From Ulva prolifera (Eukaryota; Chlorophyta; Ulvophyceae; Ulvales; Ulvaceae): DNA of 64,000 bases. A model generated the notes under the pieces. That model saw only the letters and a list, made by a program, of their open reading frames with translations, was not told the DNA's origin and made no database searches. Positions 25,678 to 38,332 of this stretch are shown piece after piece; within the stretch, counting starts at the first letter, position 1, and the number at the start of each line of letters is the position of its first letter. The stretch covers positions 5,850,538 through 5,914,537 of the forward strand of contig CM041203.1 of NCBI GenBank assembly GCA_023078555.1. The letters are read 5' to 3'. The position numbers and the translations under genes were made by a program.

Positions 25678-28430
25678 ATGAGGGGCCCATTTCGATGCTT
25701 CAGATGAACATCGAATTTATCAAGGAAGAGTGTCCACTGGTGGCGTGCTGCGGTGGCTGTCCAGTGAGCGTGCATGCATGGGCAGCTGACGTGAAGGTAC
25801 GGTGGCTGGTCGGGAGGTGGTGGGCTCTGCGGGATTGAGGCAGTGCGCAAGACTGCTCTGAGCATCTGCAGCGATGTGCTGGAAGCCTCGCAGCGGCTAG
25901 TCGTGCGCAAGGAGCATGGCCGCTGCCACTGTAGCACTGGCGATTCTCCCAAACGGTACAGTGACAGCTGCTGCGCCCTGTGCTTCCAGGACTGAGTAGT
26001 GCTGAGAATACCGGCAACGGTGCATGTCTTTTCTGCCTGGCGCAGGCCCACAGCGATCCTGTCACTGTGGAATTCAATGCCTGGGGACAACTGCAGCGAA
26101 TATGAATCAGGTGCGATGCCGCGGTAGAAGGCACAGCTTGCTGACCGCTAAGACTTTACACATGAAGCTGGGGGAGCTTGTGAGATGCTTCTGTGAAGGT
26201 GTCAGGTGGATGTGGCGGCGGCACGGCAGGGGCAGGGGCGCAGGAGGCACACGTATTCCACATGGATGGACCCAGTGCCAATCGCATCAGGATACACAAA
26301 CACATCGCGACCGTGGCCTGCTCGGCTACTGTGTGGAGCTAGCTTGTAGTGCTGATGGCCTGCGCCTGCGTACAGTGTCGCATGTAGCGTCGCGAGTGTG
26401 CCTGCAAAAGGGTCACTGCCCTGCTCCCTGTCTTGCCCCTGCATGTTGCAGTCTATGTCACACTCATGGCTGGTCCTGTCCTTGGTGAAGAGCTACGTAG
26501 CTGTATGTGACGGGCAATGTTGTGACAGCACAGGCTTGGCGCGCTCAAGACCACACATACAAGAACTGCTGGAATCTTGATGTCGGCAGTGCGATCACTT
26601 GTTGAACGGGACGGTGTCCAGAGTGCTCAGAGGTGGCGCGTACAAGGCTGTATAGCTGCTGCTCTGGGCTGGCTCCGATGGCAGGAACGCTGGCGAGGGA
26701 ACGCCTGCGAGAGGCGTCGACTCGCTTTGGGGACTTGGGTGGGCCGGACTGTGGAGCCGCGGCGTGGAGCATGATGGCGCTGTGATGTAGCGTGTCGAGC
26801 ACCTGTAGCTGAGCACACAGTCACGCACTACGCTCATACACTCTCACGCAAACTCTCTAGGTCTGTGCGGAGGCTGTATGCAATAAGATTTGAATCAGCA
26901 TGTGAACCTTTCAAAGGCCTTGCGCGGTCAAATTTGCATTGCAACCGAGCGCGACGCATGTTCTTGTTCCGTCAGCCTTGACGCTGAGTAATATGCAGTC
27001 TTGCAACATCGGCATTGGGAGCCCTGCTTTCCTGAAGCGGAGGCAGAGAACGATGCCCCGTACAAACACATTTGATATATAATGTGTTGCAGGACGGTCT
27101 TTTAGCTGAAAGCATGAGCATCCATGGCCGGGTGCACAAGCTGAAGGAGCCCGGACCAATTTCGAAGGCGAAAGGGACACCAAGTGCGCCTGGGCTTCCA
27201 AGTTGGGGCACGCATCGTGAATTATACACACCTTATCTATCTGTGACAAAGCCTGGACAGTCATCGTGGTAGGTCTGCTTTCCCGTCCCATCAAAATATA
27301 CCCATCGTGATCGTCACAAACAAGTCACCGCTGAAGCAGCGACACATCAGCGTAGTCGGTTTGCAATACCTGCAATCAATTGTTGCTGTGTGAACGTATA
27401 CTTCAGCCTTTCTGGGCGCCGATTGCGCTCAAGGAATGGGCAATTACCTCGCCATGCGTGGGTGTGGGCCAAGCGGCGAGCTCTCGCGAGATATGACAGC
27501 CCTGAGCGCCTTGAAGCATATAACCTGTGGGCAGCTGCCGTGTTGCAACAATTTAAAGCGCTTAACTATATACCGCTTGCGATTACTGCTTTCTCATAAC
27601 CACGGGAATTCCCTTTCTCGCAGGGCCTGCTTGCCATCGCTAGCTCTGCCGCATAACCGCGCTGCTCAGCGAAGCCGCGCCTCAACGGACAGCACGAGTC
27701 TGGTAGCAAATGAAAGCATATGCACCGCCCAGCATCAGTTTCGTGCCTCACATGGCTCTGCTCGGCAGTGTTCGGCAGAATGCTGCGTTACATAATGGCC
27801 ATTGCGTGTTGGTGCGCCGCTGTCTTCGCCGCTCGTCTGGGAGCGCAAGCAAGCAGGCCTTGCAAGAGCGGTCTGCAGCTCTCAACCTGAATGTGCTCAC
27901 ACCGGGATTGGGAGCCTGTGACACAAGTTTGAACTCGCGCTGACGCTGCGGTGCAGTCAGCATGGCCATCCAGATTGCGTTCAAGAGCAGCAGCATTGCA
28001 CAGGCAGAGCATCATATCGCCATCTTGCGAGGACATCTGCATGCATATACTCATGCCGCCCTGCGACCGCCTTGGGCGCAAGATGTGTTTGTGGTCACGG
28101 CGTTGTGGTGTGCACAAAATATGGGTGCATTGCCACATCATGCATCAACGAATGTCATAGCCTGAATGCAGCAAGTTCATGTTGCACATACTTTTTTACA
28201 ACCGTCAACATCTGTCAAAGCTGCACCCCCGCATCAGTACATCTGTCATCTCACATAGCCATGTTCTGGGGTCCAGGCTGACGTCTGGTGGTGTGGGCAG
28301 TGCTGGTTCACATGATCACTTCCTGAGGTAAAATGATGATGTAATCTTTGATGATCTGGCTTGCGCTAGCACAGCAGACTTTATCTTCTCCATGCAGCAG
28401 ACTTTATCTGCTGATGTATGGCTTCCCAGG
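25678..28430. other. Region with no confident gene; possible upstream exons
   Basis: Apart from the possible minus-strand exon near 26770-26600 nothing coding was recognised. Composition is ordinary and frames are short. Several TGCATGCA octamers fall here (for example near 25773 and 28044). Confidence 0.35.
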
Positions 28431-28963
28431 CTGCCACTGCATGCCTGGGCTGAGGTCCACATTGGCCACCATCCAGGAAGCTGTGCAGAGAAGGCTGAGG
28501 GTGGTGGCTGAGACAAAGAACAAAGCAGTGGAAAGCATTACACACAAGGTGGTGGTTTGATTTTTGCAATATAATCACACGGTGAGGTTACCAGCAAACA
28601 TGTTCTGTGGATCCTGCAGGGGACCCTCGATGCATGCACACCATTCTGGCCCTGCTCTCTAACACAGCACATATGCATGTAGGAGCTGACACACACCATG
28701 CAGATAGCAGAAATTGAAGACCAACTTAGGCTGGACCAAACTCTGATCACAAAGATTGTGGGCTGATCATGGTCAGGATCATGGTCAGAATCAGCCACAG
28801 CTGCAATGACTTGCCTGCCAACTCACGGCTGCAATTCAGAGAGATGACAGCACTTATGATATTCCTTGAAGAGGAATTGCACAAGCAGGTAGCACTCTTC
28901 GACCAGCCCACGCGAGGGCCAATTGATATACTCACCCAAGGGTCGGAGACGTGCAGGACATGA
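28431..28963 (+). CDS. Possible coiled-coil exons of an unidentified gene
   Basis: Weak. Three small plus-strand stretches look like exons. About 28431-28550 (LATIQEAVQRRLRVVAETKN) ends at a GT donor in phase 0. About 28702-28755 (IAEIEDQLRLDQTLITK) follows a CAG acceptor in phase 0. About 28830-28889 (MTALMIFLEEELHKQ) ends in front of GTAGCA. All three are helical and charged, as in a coiled-coil protein. The link from the second to the third is not resolved, and neither a start nor a final exon is certain. Confidence 0.3.
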
Positions 28964-29144
28964 TCACCAATGTTTAGCAGCATGCAGAAACACAGTGCCT
29001 CCATACACGGTGGACGGCGTTATTGTGTCTGTCTTGCCACAGTGACTGTGCCGGGCCGGATGGATGTGACTTGGGCTCAGCTCTGCTGCGCTGCCCTGGT
29101 CGACCGCACCGCCAACGCAGTCAGGTCACCTTTTAAATTTTCAG

Positions 29145-29618
29145 CGTCTATTGGAACAGCCTGGCACGCGTGTTGTTCATTTCTGTGGGAGGCACATCGT
29201 GATTCAAGGGAGCGCGCTTGGGGAGGTGCATGCCATATCAGGTGACTGGTTTCTACAACACGGGATAGAGCTTACGGTGAGATGGAGGGTTTTCTTATGG
29301 TACTTGCTGGTGGCAGGGCGCTGGTACGCATTGTTGGGCTTTGCATCGTCAAGACTGGTTCAAAGCGCTCACATGTGTGACGACGGGTGGAAGAGCATGG
29401 AATGTAACGCGCTGTTGCTGCTCGCGGAGGCCATCACACTCCGTCTCTACAAAGTGTTGAAATTGCACAGTTTGTGCAGCGTACCTCGTCCTGTGGCGCA
29501 TTACAGCAAGCAAGGCAATGCCCCGCGTGGCCTCGCGATACTCCATGATCCGACGGTAGTCAGGCTAGATCTTTGCTTGGACACACAGCACGCTCGTAGG
29601 TGGGTTGCGGTGATCTAG
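29145..29618 (+). CDS. Possible last two exons of an unidentified gene upstream of the acyltransferase
   Basis: Weak. One stretch (about 29145-29242) follows a good TTTTAAATTTTCAG acceptor and reads RLLEQPGTRVVHFCGRHIVI before a GTGACT donor in phase 1. A second starts after a GGTGGCAG acceptor near 29318 in matching phase and runs to a stop at 29618, only 17 nt before the acyltransferase ATG. The spacing is so tight that either this last frame is not the real end or the acyltransferase has more N-terminal sequence than modelled. No domain was recognised. Confidence 0.3.
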   Translation, partial: RLLEQPGTRVVHFCGRHIVIQGSALGEVHAISGDWFLQHGIELTVRWRVFLWYLLVAGRWYALLGFASSRLVQSAHMCDDGWKSMECNALLLLAEAITLRLYKVLKLHSLCSVPRPVAHYSKQGNAPRGLAILHDPTVVRLDLCLDTQHARRWVAVI

Positions 29619-29635
29619 CTCTGCTTGGGGGCAGT

Positions 29636-31610
29636 ATGCGCGCTTGTGTCAAGCAGACCCGCGGCCTTCCTTGGATACGGTGCACCGGCGTGCCAAGGCC
29701 GGCTTGCCCTGCAACACCACCTGTCCAGCGACAGCTGACGCGCACACAATGTGCAGCAGCGATACCATTCGAACCTGGTTTCTCTGACGACGATTATGTT
29801 GGCAGCGATGGTCCGCGGGAACGTAGTAAGGAGGACGTCGGGCGGGCCAAGTTTCGTGCCATCATGTTCTTCACATGCTCGATGTTGATGGCAATTCCAT
29901 TCTTCTGCATGATGCTCATATTATTCCCATTTGTGATGATCTTCGACAAGTTTAGACGGAGAGCCGAACACCTAGTGAACAAGATCTGGGCAGTCCTCAG
30001 CACTCTCCCCTTCAACAAAGTCGTGGTGCGTTCTGCAGCAAGCACACTGTGCCCGCCTTGCAACTCCATCCTCTTCATCTACTGAACCATTTACTTACTC
30101 TGATGCTGTACCTGAAGTTTCAACAGCTGGAACAACAAAGCGCACTGCTGTAGATTGAGGGCCGGAACAATCTCCCTGCTGATGGGTATCCAGCCGTATT
30201 CGTCTCAAATCACGAGAGCTACATGGTGCAGCTCCCCAATATGCGCTGCCTGTTACTCTGCGTAAGGCTGGTGTGTTCATTGATGCGGGCACAACCCATC
30301 CTAGATCAACTGCGCGCAGCACGCTTTCTTTATATTACCAGTGCCCCCCCCCCCCCCCCCCCCCCCCCACGCACAGGCATGTGAGAACATACAATCTCCC
30401 TGCACCACACACAAGGCACAGCAGGAGATGCTGCAGCCATTTCACCGACGTGCAGGACATTTTCTCCATGTTCCACCTTGGCAAGGACTTCAAATTCGTA
30501 TCCAAGCCTGAAATATTCAAGATTCCCTTCGTAGGCTGGTCAATGTGGCTCACAGGTACGAACTCCCGCAAACCCATGCCTCTGGGGACCAGAACCCGTG
30601 CGGCTGCAGCACAGGCCCTGTGTCACAACAGAAAGATCCGTTTCTGCCGTGGCAGCTGAGCTGGGCAGTAAGATGGCATGGCTCGAGAGATTCGCTGCGA
30701 CTCATTTGCAGCAGTGCCATGCACGGACGTCCATGTGCTGGTGCACTTGCTGGCGACTTGTTCTAAGGGTGGGCATGCTTGCTGGCTGGCTGAGCAGAGT
30801 CGGTGCTTCCCAACCCGGTGCGTAATCGCCGTGCCATGTTGGTGGAGGCCGCAGGCTTCCAGTTCCAGACTTCCCTCGCATGTCGACGCTGCCGCATTCC
30901 ATCTCACCCCGTCTCGAGGTAGAGAGGGGATGACTTGTGCCGGCCTGGGTGCGCTGTACATCTGTATGGTGCCCAGCTCCCCTCCCCCCACTCGCCGGAT
31001 GTCAGATTGGCTCTTCTCAGGTCCACTGCAATGCCCACTATTCCAAACCCTCCCACCCTGCTTGCTGCACAGTGGCACCCGCCAGGATATGTGTGGCTAG
31101 AGGGTCGACGCTGTGCTCGCTGCAATGCCCTCACGTGCATGCCCGACACCCAGCGGCAGATGGTTCCCCACCCCGCTCGCGCACAGCATGCATGCACGCA
31201 CGCCGCTGAACCGGCGCCCATGCGCAGGCCACATCGCGCTCAACCGCGAGGACATGGCGGGCTTCCGCGAGTTTGTCAAGATCGGGCGCGAGCTCCTCGA
31301 GAACGGCGCGTCGCTCGCGATCTTCCCGGAGGGCACGCGCACCGTCGACGGCACCCTGAAGGACTTCAAGAAGGGCGCCTTCACGATCGCGACGAAAGCC
31401 AAGGCGCCGATCGTCCCGATCACGATCCTCGGCTCCGGCGACGTGATGCCGAGCGGCAAGGAGGGTGAGCTGCACCCAGGCACGATCAAGATCATCGTGC
31501 ACCCGCCGATCCTGACGCGCGGCAAGAAGACGGCGCAGGTGACGAAGGAGACGCGGGACGCGATCGCGTCGCGGCTGCCGGCGTGGAAGACGCAGGCGGC
31601 GCCAGCGTGA
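29636..31610 (+). CDS. LPAT1: 1-acyl-sn-glycerol-3-phosphate acyltransferase, plastid type
   Basis: Makes phosphatidate from lysophosphatidate and acyl-ACP, the second acylation of plastid glycerolipid synthesis, at the inner envelope. Four exons: 29636-30025, 30154-30225, 30456-30555 and 31228-31610, all phases agreeing, 314 residues. The first 45 or so residues are rich in Arg, Thr, Pro and Cys and free of acids, like a transit peptide. Next comes a strongly hydrophobic anchor (MFFTCSMLMAIPFFCMMLIL). The PlsC catalytic motif NHESYMD (HX4D) is split exactly by intron 2, between Met and Asp. Further motifs are FKIPFVGWSMWLTGHIALNR, FPEGTR in the last exon, and a C-terminal APIVPITILGSG. Intron 2 contains a poly-C run. 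The last exon is almost purely G/C at third positions, unlike exons 1-3. The exact start is uncertain, because an upstream open frame ends 17 nt before this ATG. Confidence 0.88.
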
Positions 31611-33308
31611 GGCTGCCGGTGTGGGGTACGGGCAGAGTGTGCAGCCGCGGGCATCGGAGTCGCTCAGCCGGATTGTTCGGATGCGTTGCACAGAGTCAAT
31701 GCACCGCGTGTGCCCGTGGCGCCCGCGCCGGCACGCGGAGCACATGTGGGGAGTGATAGTGGCGTGTGCTGCGGCCCGGTGCCGCGACGGGCTGCGAGCG
31801 AGTCGTTGGACTGGTACACCAGTCGGGGGTGGGAGGCGGCGTGCGGGTGTGGCTGAAGTGCTCTGTCATGTGGCGCAGCGCCTCGCCTGCAGAGGGTGCC
31901 GGTCAGTGAAACGCGCAGCCGGCATAGCGACAGTGGCTTGGAGGCGTACATGCATGACTTTGGCCACTCTGGACCAGTCAGACTGCAGTCGGTGGCCAGG
32001 AGCTTACAGGTTTAGCAACGTCTGGCATGTTGCCACCTGTAGGGGGCCTGAGTCGAGCAGCGGTGGGTGCTGGGCGCGATGGATAGATCAATGGCTGGGA
32101 TTCAGGGTATGCAGCAGTGCATCGAGGGAAGAAGCACGCGGTGCACATGTGGGGTGTATGGCCACCAGAAATGCTGGTATGGACAGCTTTGTGATTTTCA
32201 ATGCCGGCCGGCAACGCCATCTCCAGCAGGATCATGTGAAGCTGCTGGGTTGGTATGCAGCTATGTGGCACGCGCTTGTGCATGGGATACGCTGGCGTTG
32301 GTCCGGCTCTCCCTGATGTGCCACCAAGGGCATTTAGAGTAATTTACAGCAGTCCAGCATGGGATCTGTTTTTCAACTCAGCTGATATACGTGCCCAGGT
32401 CACTGCACACAGTGCCACAGCAGACTGCGACAGCCTTGCAGCGCCTGGGTTTCGATGGAGCGGCGGTCACTGCACACAGTGCCACAGCTGTGGTAGCGCA
32501 ACGGGTGCCAGTGCTGTCTTGTCACTACAGGACATCTTCTTACGGTTTCGAACTGGACGTGACTTGAAGTACGAGCTGCTTTTTGCACAGACATGCATGT
32601 CAAATCCGACCATGCCAGAGCCAGCTGCTGCTGAACACTGTTGCCAATGGTATGTTGTACCTGAAACTTCTGTACCTGAAATTTGATATGCCTGAAGGTA
32701 CATCACAAAACACAAACATGTCTCAACCAGTCCCAGAACCCTGGGTCCACTCAACCTATGCCTGAAGCTGCTGTGGTCCATGCCATGGGTATACCCCGTG
32801 TCTTTTCCATTTCCGTTTCGGTATTGCCCATCACCCTGCGTGCGATGCCACCCCATACAGCCCATCGCTTGTCCCATCTGTATTAAATCCGAGCCGCGCC
32901 GGCCAAAGCGTAGTGTTTGCACCCGATGTCGTTGAGGTTGTTGCCCTGATTGATTATGCCAGGTCAGCTGACCATCCAATCATACTCGATATCCATTGCC
33001 AGTCTGTCACCCGGTTGAACTTGTTGGACCCCATGTAGAGAGCCAGAAGCATACTCCTGTGAAATCAGCCACACTTGAAATCGCAGACACCGGACCGGTC
33101 CAGAGTGGACAAACGTGACCTGGAACAGTTCCAGATGCGCGCCAATCTTCAGCAGTACATCTGTACTGATGATAGACACCTCTGACTGAGCAGGCACAAT
33201 CTGCCAGCGTGCTTTGCCATCATCTAACGTATGCCATGATCCCAAAGGATTGCTTCATGGTGCCGCACCGTGATGGCAAGGATTGCACAAAGGTGGTGCA
33301 TGCACCGC
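31611..33308. other. Region downstream of the acyltransferase without a confident gene
   Basis: GC-rich to about 31.95 kb, then ordinary. A 22-nt sequence containing CACTGCACACAGTG is present twice, near 32399 and 32467. On the minus strand about 33245-32964 an open frame with alternating hydrophobic residues (WQIVPAQSEVSIISTD, DRLAMDIEYDWM) could be an exon of the neighbouring phosphatase gene or of an unknown gene, but no splice link was established. Confidence 0.35.
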
Positions 33309-34462
33309 CTATGGTGTGTATCCAGCAGCAATCTGTGCGGCTGGCAACGCCAAGCGGACGTCCAAACACTCCCGCAGGTTCATCAGCACTCTCAGAATTT
33401 GTACAAGGCCCATGTCAGAAGGATCATCTATCCATGTATCGGAAACAATCAGGTTTTCTGGCTGAAAGAGTCCACTTGCAGTACTATTGTCCACAAGCAC
33501 AGTGCGGCCTATATCCCTGCCCAGGCGCGAAAGGTCTTTGATGTATGCTCCGCCATGTATAACACAAGACCCTCGGCAAAGGCGACTGTGAATGGTGCCA
33601 TTTGGATCAATCTGGGCAAGCACAGCGTCTGCATATGACTCGACGCTAGCAGTGAATATGACCACTTCAAAGTTCTGCACCACCTGCAGTTTGAACACTC
33701 GATCTCGTCAGCAAAAGAACATCAGCAATGTCAAAAGCTTTCTGGGTGAAGACCCAGTACCTGCAGCGGGAGCGTGACTTGCACCAAGCTCGGACAAAAA
33801 TGTGCAGGATCAAGAAATCGAGTCAAAGAGAATCATGGCGCAAAGACAAATCACCTGTTCAAGGAAATGATCCAACCATGGACGCTTGTTGACATGCACA
33901 TCCATGACTGCACCATCGACCGTAATTGAAGTCACAAAGTCCGGATTCTCAACAGGAGTGAAGCTTGAGTGAACAAGAGTCTCTGCACGTCACACATTCA
34001 GCTGGTGTAGATAGCAGGTTATACTTTGCACCATGAGGTGCGCAACATGAGAGCAGAGATCGCACCGTCCAAGTCAAGTACCACCGTAAGTCTTCCACTG
34101 CAATCCTGGGAAATCGGGCCAAGAAGGTCTCTGCTGAATCTCCGAGCCACAGCATGTAGTGCTGTTGTGCCACCCCAGAAATCCGACTGAGATTGGACAG
34201 TTCGCTGAAGATATGCCGATGCTGAGTTGAAGCAGCAGAGCATCTTCGATGCAGACTCGCGCCATGTTCCAGTTGCCTCGCCAACAGCAACATCCGCACC
34301 TCGATATACGGTCACTTGCAGGGAGTCATCATGATCATCGGTATCAACGGGACCGACATCGTATGAATGGATCAAGGTGGAAGCGGTGGAGCTGCCCGTA
34401 TTAGACAAGGCGGTCTTATCTGCGCCAGCTTTCTGGGCGTCGGAGGATTGGGATCGGACGTA
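33309..34462 (-). CDS. FCP/SCP-type (CTD phosphatase-like) protein phosphatase, N-terminus not found
   Basis: HAD-superfamily phosphatase of the FCP1/SCP group, which usually dephosphorylates Ser residues of the RNA polymerase II CTD or other nuclear proteins. Three exons with agreeing phases: 34462-34066, 33982-33855 and 33683-33309. The catalytic signature DLDETLVHSSF is formed across intron 1 (phase 1). It is followed by VNKRPWLDHFLEQ, then FEVVIFTASVESYADAV, DPNGTIHSRL, YIKDLSRLGRDIGRTVLVDN and QPENLIVSDTWIDDPSD. These match the family in order and spacing. The N-terminal 130 residues are Ser/Asp-rich and not conserved. The first exon has no convincing ATG near its start, so at least one upstream exon is expected. 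The gene is head to head with DPH5. Its last exon is not GC-rich, unlike most neighbours. Confidence 0.85.
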
Positions 34463-35014
34463 CTACAACATCAACATGAAACCGTTGTTCGCTTGCCATG
34501 GCAACGCGATGTGTTCAGCCCCAGGGGCTCGCCAGACGCACGCGAGGCGAGCTGTTCCCCCGACGGCAACACCGTACGCCATGCGTGCAGTTTGAATGAA
34601 TGCATACCATACTTTGTAATTATCGCACCTGTTCATCTCTAACATGGCGCGCGCCTCCCGCTGCACTCAGAACAGCTCCCATCGCAGGTCATCCCAGACC
34701 GGGCTCCTGCAGCTGTGAGATGGTAACCCCAGGCACACAATCAGACATGGTCGCAACGTGCTGGACATGGTTCCTGGCCATGGGGCGCAATGTGGAATCA
34801 TCTCATCGAACACCGGGCAGAGGGCCCTCGGGGAACAACGCCATGCGTGTCGGAACAACTCAGCATGTGATGTTGCGCCATGGCGCATGTGTCCACACAT
34901 ATTACTCTGTTTTCGAAGCTTGTCTTTGTGACACCCGAGTCGAAAGTGATGCAGAGAATGCGACGTTCAACAAGGTAGCCTGCGTTGCAGCCAGCCTCAC
35001 TCGCTGTAGCAGCT
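34463..35014. promoter_or_regulatory. Short shared upstream region of the phosphatase and DPH5
   Basis: The two genes are divergent and their coding parts are about 550 bp apart. A missing first exon of the phosphatase must also fit in or near this interval, so any shared promoter is compact. No TATA box or other element could be singled out by eye. Confidence 0.35.
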
Positions 35015-37484
35015 ATGGTTCTCTACGTGATCGGTCTTGGACTGTATAACCATCAAGACATTACTCTCAGGTCCGGAGTGTCCCCACGTGCGTATTCTCT
35101 GGCGCCAATGTTCTGAGCAGTGTTCCAGCCTCTCCAGGTAGCTGAGCCACCACCTAGGCATCGTACATTCCGCCAAGCACCAGCATGAACACGGTTTTGC
35201 ACCACGTCAAATACTCACACGTGTGCCTTATAGAGGCCTTGAAGCAATTAAGCGATGCAAGAGGGTGTTCCTGGAGGCGTACACGTCCATCCTGCTCGTG
35301 GGGACAGCAGAGCTGGAGACGCTGTACGGGAAGAAAGTCGAAACGGCTGATCGAGAGATGGTCGAATCACAGGCTGATGTAATACTAGAGGACGCCACAG
35401 ATGACGATGTAGCTTTCTGTGTGGTGGGAGATCCATTTGGAGCCACAACACATTCTGACCTGGTCTTGAGAGCTCACAAGCAGGGGATCAAAGTGAGCAT
35501 CATCCACAATGCTTCCATCATGAATGCTATAGCTGCATGTGGATTGCAGCTGTACCGTTTCGGTCAGGTATGTTCACTGTTGGCGGTGCCGACTGTTCAT
35601 GAACATTGCAGTTTAATTCGCACAAGCAGTGCCCCACTGAAACATACAGTGGACAGCTGTTTGTTGTTTTTGCATTTGCCCCCCCACTCCACATGCTTCG
35701 CTGCAAGAGATCTGCCACCAATTTCAGCACACATGTCAGCCATTCGGCAAGCTTCTCAAGGTGAAGAGTTGGTGCACACTCTAGGGTCTCTCTGTGTCTC
35801 GCTCATGCCTCCAGCTGACTGTGCGGCTGTGTGTTTAGCTGACTGTCCAAGCTCAAGCCAATTTCATGTGATTGTGCCCAAAATGGTCAAAGCTGGCACT
35901 CCTTACGCAGCACCAAATCAATATCTAGCAACACCAGTCTAGTGACACACAATGGGATACAGGCATCACACTGTTTCATCAAGGTGGTCCCAGTTTGTGT
36001 TGCGCCCCTTGCTGCGAAGGGGAGCTCTGCCCTGCTGTCTTCATTACTGTACCGCTTCCATGTCATGCCACACAGCGATACGGTGGACACGTGATCAGTT
36101 CGGGATGGTCATCACATCCATTGGCGGAACAGCCGTGCCTCTAGGGCCGAGCATCCGGTGCAGAAAATCTTCGAACTGTCAGACATGGTGGCATCTGCAT
36201 CGGTCAGCGGTAGCAACGCGAGCGATCGTCCACAAAGCATGTACCGATCCCAGCAGACCCTGCCGTTGGCAACAGGTGCACGCGACCCTGCCCTGCCCTG
36301 CCCTGATGACACAAGCTGTGCGTGGGCTGGCTGGCCATCGGCAGCAGGTGCCAGCCAGCCTGTGCCAAGGACACGCACCGGTCCACGTCCAATTCTGCAC
36401 GCAGCTTGCCGGACTCGCTTCCCCATCAGTCAGGCCGTTGTGCAGCGCAGCTGGTTCATGCCACCGGCACGCTGGCTCACTTGTCATGCACGGGCTTCGT
36501 ACACGCGCATTGGTGTCGCTACTTCCAAGTCCATCAACAGTCCCGCGAGGTTGGAGGTCCGCAGTGTGCACCGCCACCGCCAGATCCATCGGTGACACAA
36601 CAGCAGGCGCCACAACGACATCTGCACCACCTGCACCACGACCACCCTCCACCACCACCCACTGGCGATGCAGAGGCGGGTTGCATGCACGTGCACCTGC
36701 GGGCTGCATGCATGTGGCGGGCTGCATGCATGGCGGGCTGCATGCACGTGCACCTGCGGGTTGCATGCATGTGGCGGGCTGCATGCACGTGCACCTGCGT
36801 GCCTACTTCCAGATTCATCAGGAGTCCCTCAACACCCGCCGCGTGCGCCACCACCGCCTGCTCTGCCTGTGATCACAGCAGCAGCTGCGACCAACACCAG
36901 CTGCACCACCATCACCCACCACCGCCCACCAACACCAACACCGCCTTGAGTGCCCTGCAGAGCTGTGCTAGAGCGCTTTGCAGCTAGCCTAGGGATGCTG
37001 TCCAGAAATTAGGCGCAAGTACTCTGAACTGTTCTATGTGATTGGGTCTGACGACCCGACACTGCTGCAGACCATCTCCATCGTGTTCTTCACAGACACG
37101 TGGCGCCCCGAGAGCTTCTACGACAAGCTCGCCGCGAACAAGCGCCTCGGGCTGCACACGCTGTGCCTCCTGGACATCAGGGTCAAGGAGCCGACGCTCG
37201 AGTCCCTCGCGCGCGGCCGCCCCGTGTACGAGCCGCCGCGCTACATGAGCATCAACACCTGCATCGAGCAGCTGCTCGAGGTGGAGGGCCGGCGGGGGGA
37301 GGGCGCGGCAACGGCGGGGACGATGGCGGTCGGGGTCGCACGCATGGGCGCGGACGACCAGGTGATGCGGGCGGGGACGATGGCGGAGCTCGCGGAGGTG
37401 GACTTCGGGCCGCCGCTGCACTCGTTTGTGGTGTGCGGGGAGCTCGAGCCATTTGAGGAGGAGATGCTGGAGCTGATTCGATAG
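35015..37484 (+). CDS. DPH5: Diphthine methyl ester synthase (DPH5)
   Basis: SAM-dependent methyltransferase of diphthamide synthesis, modifying the His residue of elongation factor 2 in the cytosol. Three exons: 35015-35070, 35234-35567 and 37071-37484, phases 2 and 0, 267 residues, close to the usual 270-285. The N-terminus [19 protein letters not shown] is the typical start. It is followed by [62 protein letters not shown], then [49 protein letters not shown] and a C-terminal [18 protein letters not shown]. Motifs are complete, so it is probably functional. Intron 2 is 1503 bp and carries a minisatellite. Exon 3 has almost only G or C at third codon positions, while exon 2 is mixed; the change falls at the intron. 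Confidence 0.95.
36660..36812. repeat. Minisatellite in DPH5 intron 2
   Basis: About three to four imperfect tandem copies of a unit of roughly 35-40 bp. Each copy is built from TGCATGCACGTGCACCTGCG and TGCATGCATGTGGCGGG blocks with small length differences. It contains six TGCATGCA octamers within 100 bp. Open frames reading through it are intronic and not counted as genes. Confidence 0.8.
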
Positions 37485-38332
37485 CGCGGCTGCGCCGGGG
37501 CGGTGTGTCTCGAGTGTGGGCCGTGCCGTGGGTGGCGGTGGAACTGGAATTGGCTTTATCCTGAAACTTTTGACCTTTGATGATCCTCTTGCGGTGCTGC
37601 TGGGCGATGTCTGCACTGATGGCCCTGCATCGTCATGCCTTTGGCTCATGCAGCCTATGCGATGTGTAACTGGTGGTTTCTGGGGCAGCCTGTTTTGCTG
37701 GTCTGCCCGCAGTGCGGCCATTTGGCGGACGGGAAGCGCAGCATTCACAACCACACGCACCAACGTCACACGGTCCCGAATCTTCCACGTGCATGAGAGC
37801 ATCGAGTCACACTGTAGAAACATCATGCATGCAGACGTCACTGCGCACTTTTCTGGCAACTTCTGCACCCCGGAGTTGACAACACCCTCAGGAAGACCCG
37901 TGATGGTACAAACAGCAGCTGTGGCCAACAAGATTCCTGTCGCACGTGATGCTTGCCACCCGCCGTGGCTGCATACATGAATGTCGAATCGTGGGTAGAG
38001 TTCCCGCGGTGTATATGTCTGATGTTACAAATAATAAAATGATACAAATGAAATATTTATGAGTGCTGCAACAAGCACAGCACAGCTGTGGCCTCAACAC
38101 ATGCAGGCACCACCTCATGCACCCGGCTCAATCTGTCACAGCCCCTACACTTTTACCACGCGGTCTCGCCCCATATCCCTCCCATGCCACCTAAAAGCAG
38201 CCACTTCCCCAGCTCTACACAATGTACAGCAGAGTTGGCTCAAGTCCGGCAGATGCACTGTGTGCCGTCTGCGCGTGCCAGAGGGCAGCATGCCATGACA
38301 GCGTGCCAGCCGTTTTAACCCACTCACAGCGA
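37485..38332. other. Spacer between convergent DPH5 and the secreted-protein gene
   Basis: Both genes point into this interval, so it holds two 3' ends. A TGTAA, the usual green-algal polyadenylation signal, lies at 37665-37669, about 180 nt after the DPH5 stop; a five-base match alone is weak evidence. No coding exon was recognised. Confidence 0.4.

Noticed and set aside
35952-36872. 306-codon plus-strand frame and antisense partners
   Set aside because: They lie inside DPH5 intron 2 and read partly through a minisatellite.
36984-37931. 315-codon antisense frame over DPH5 exon 3
   Set aside because: Shadow of the GC-rich exon; it has no start context or domain.
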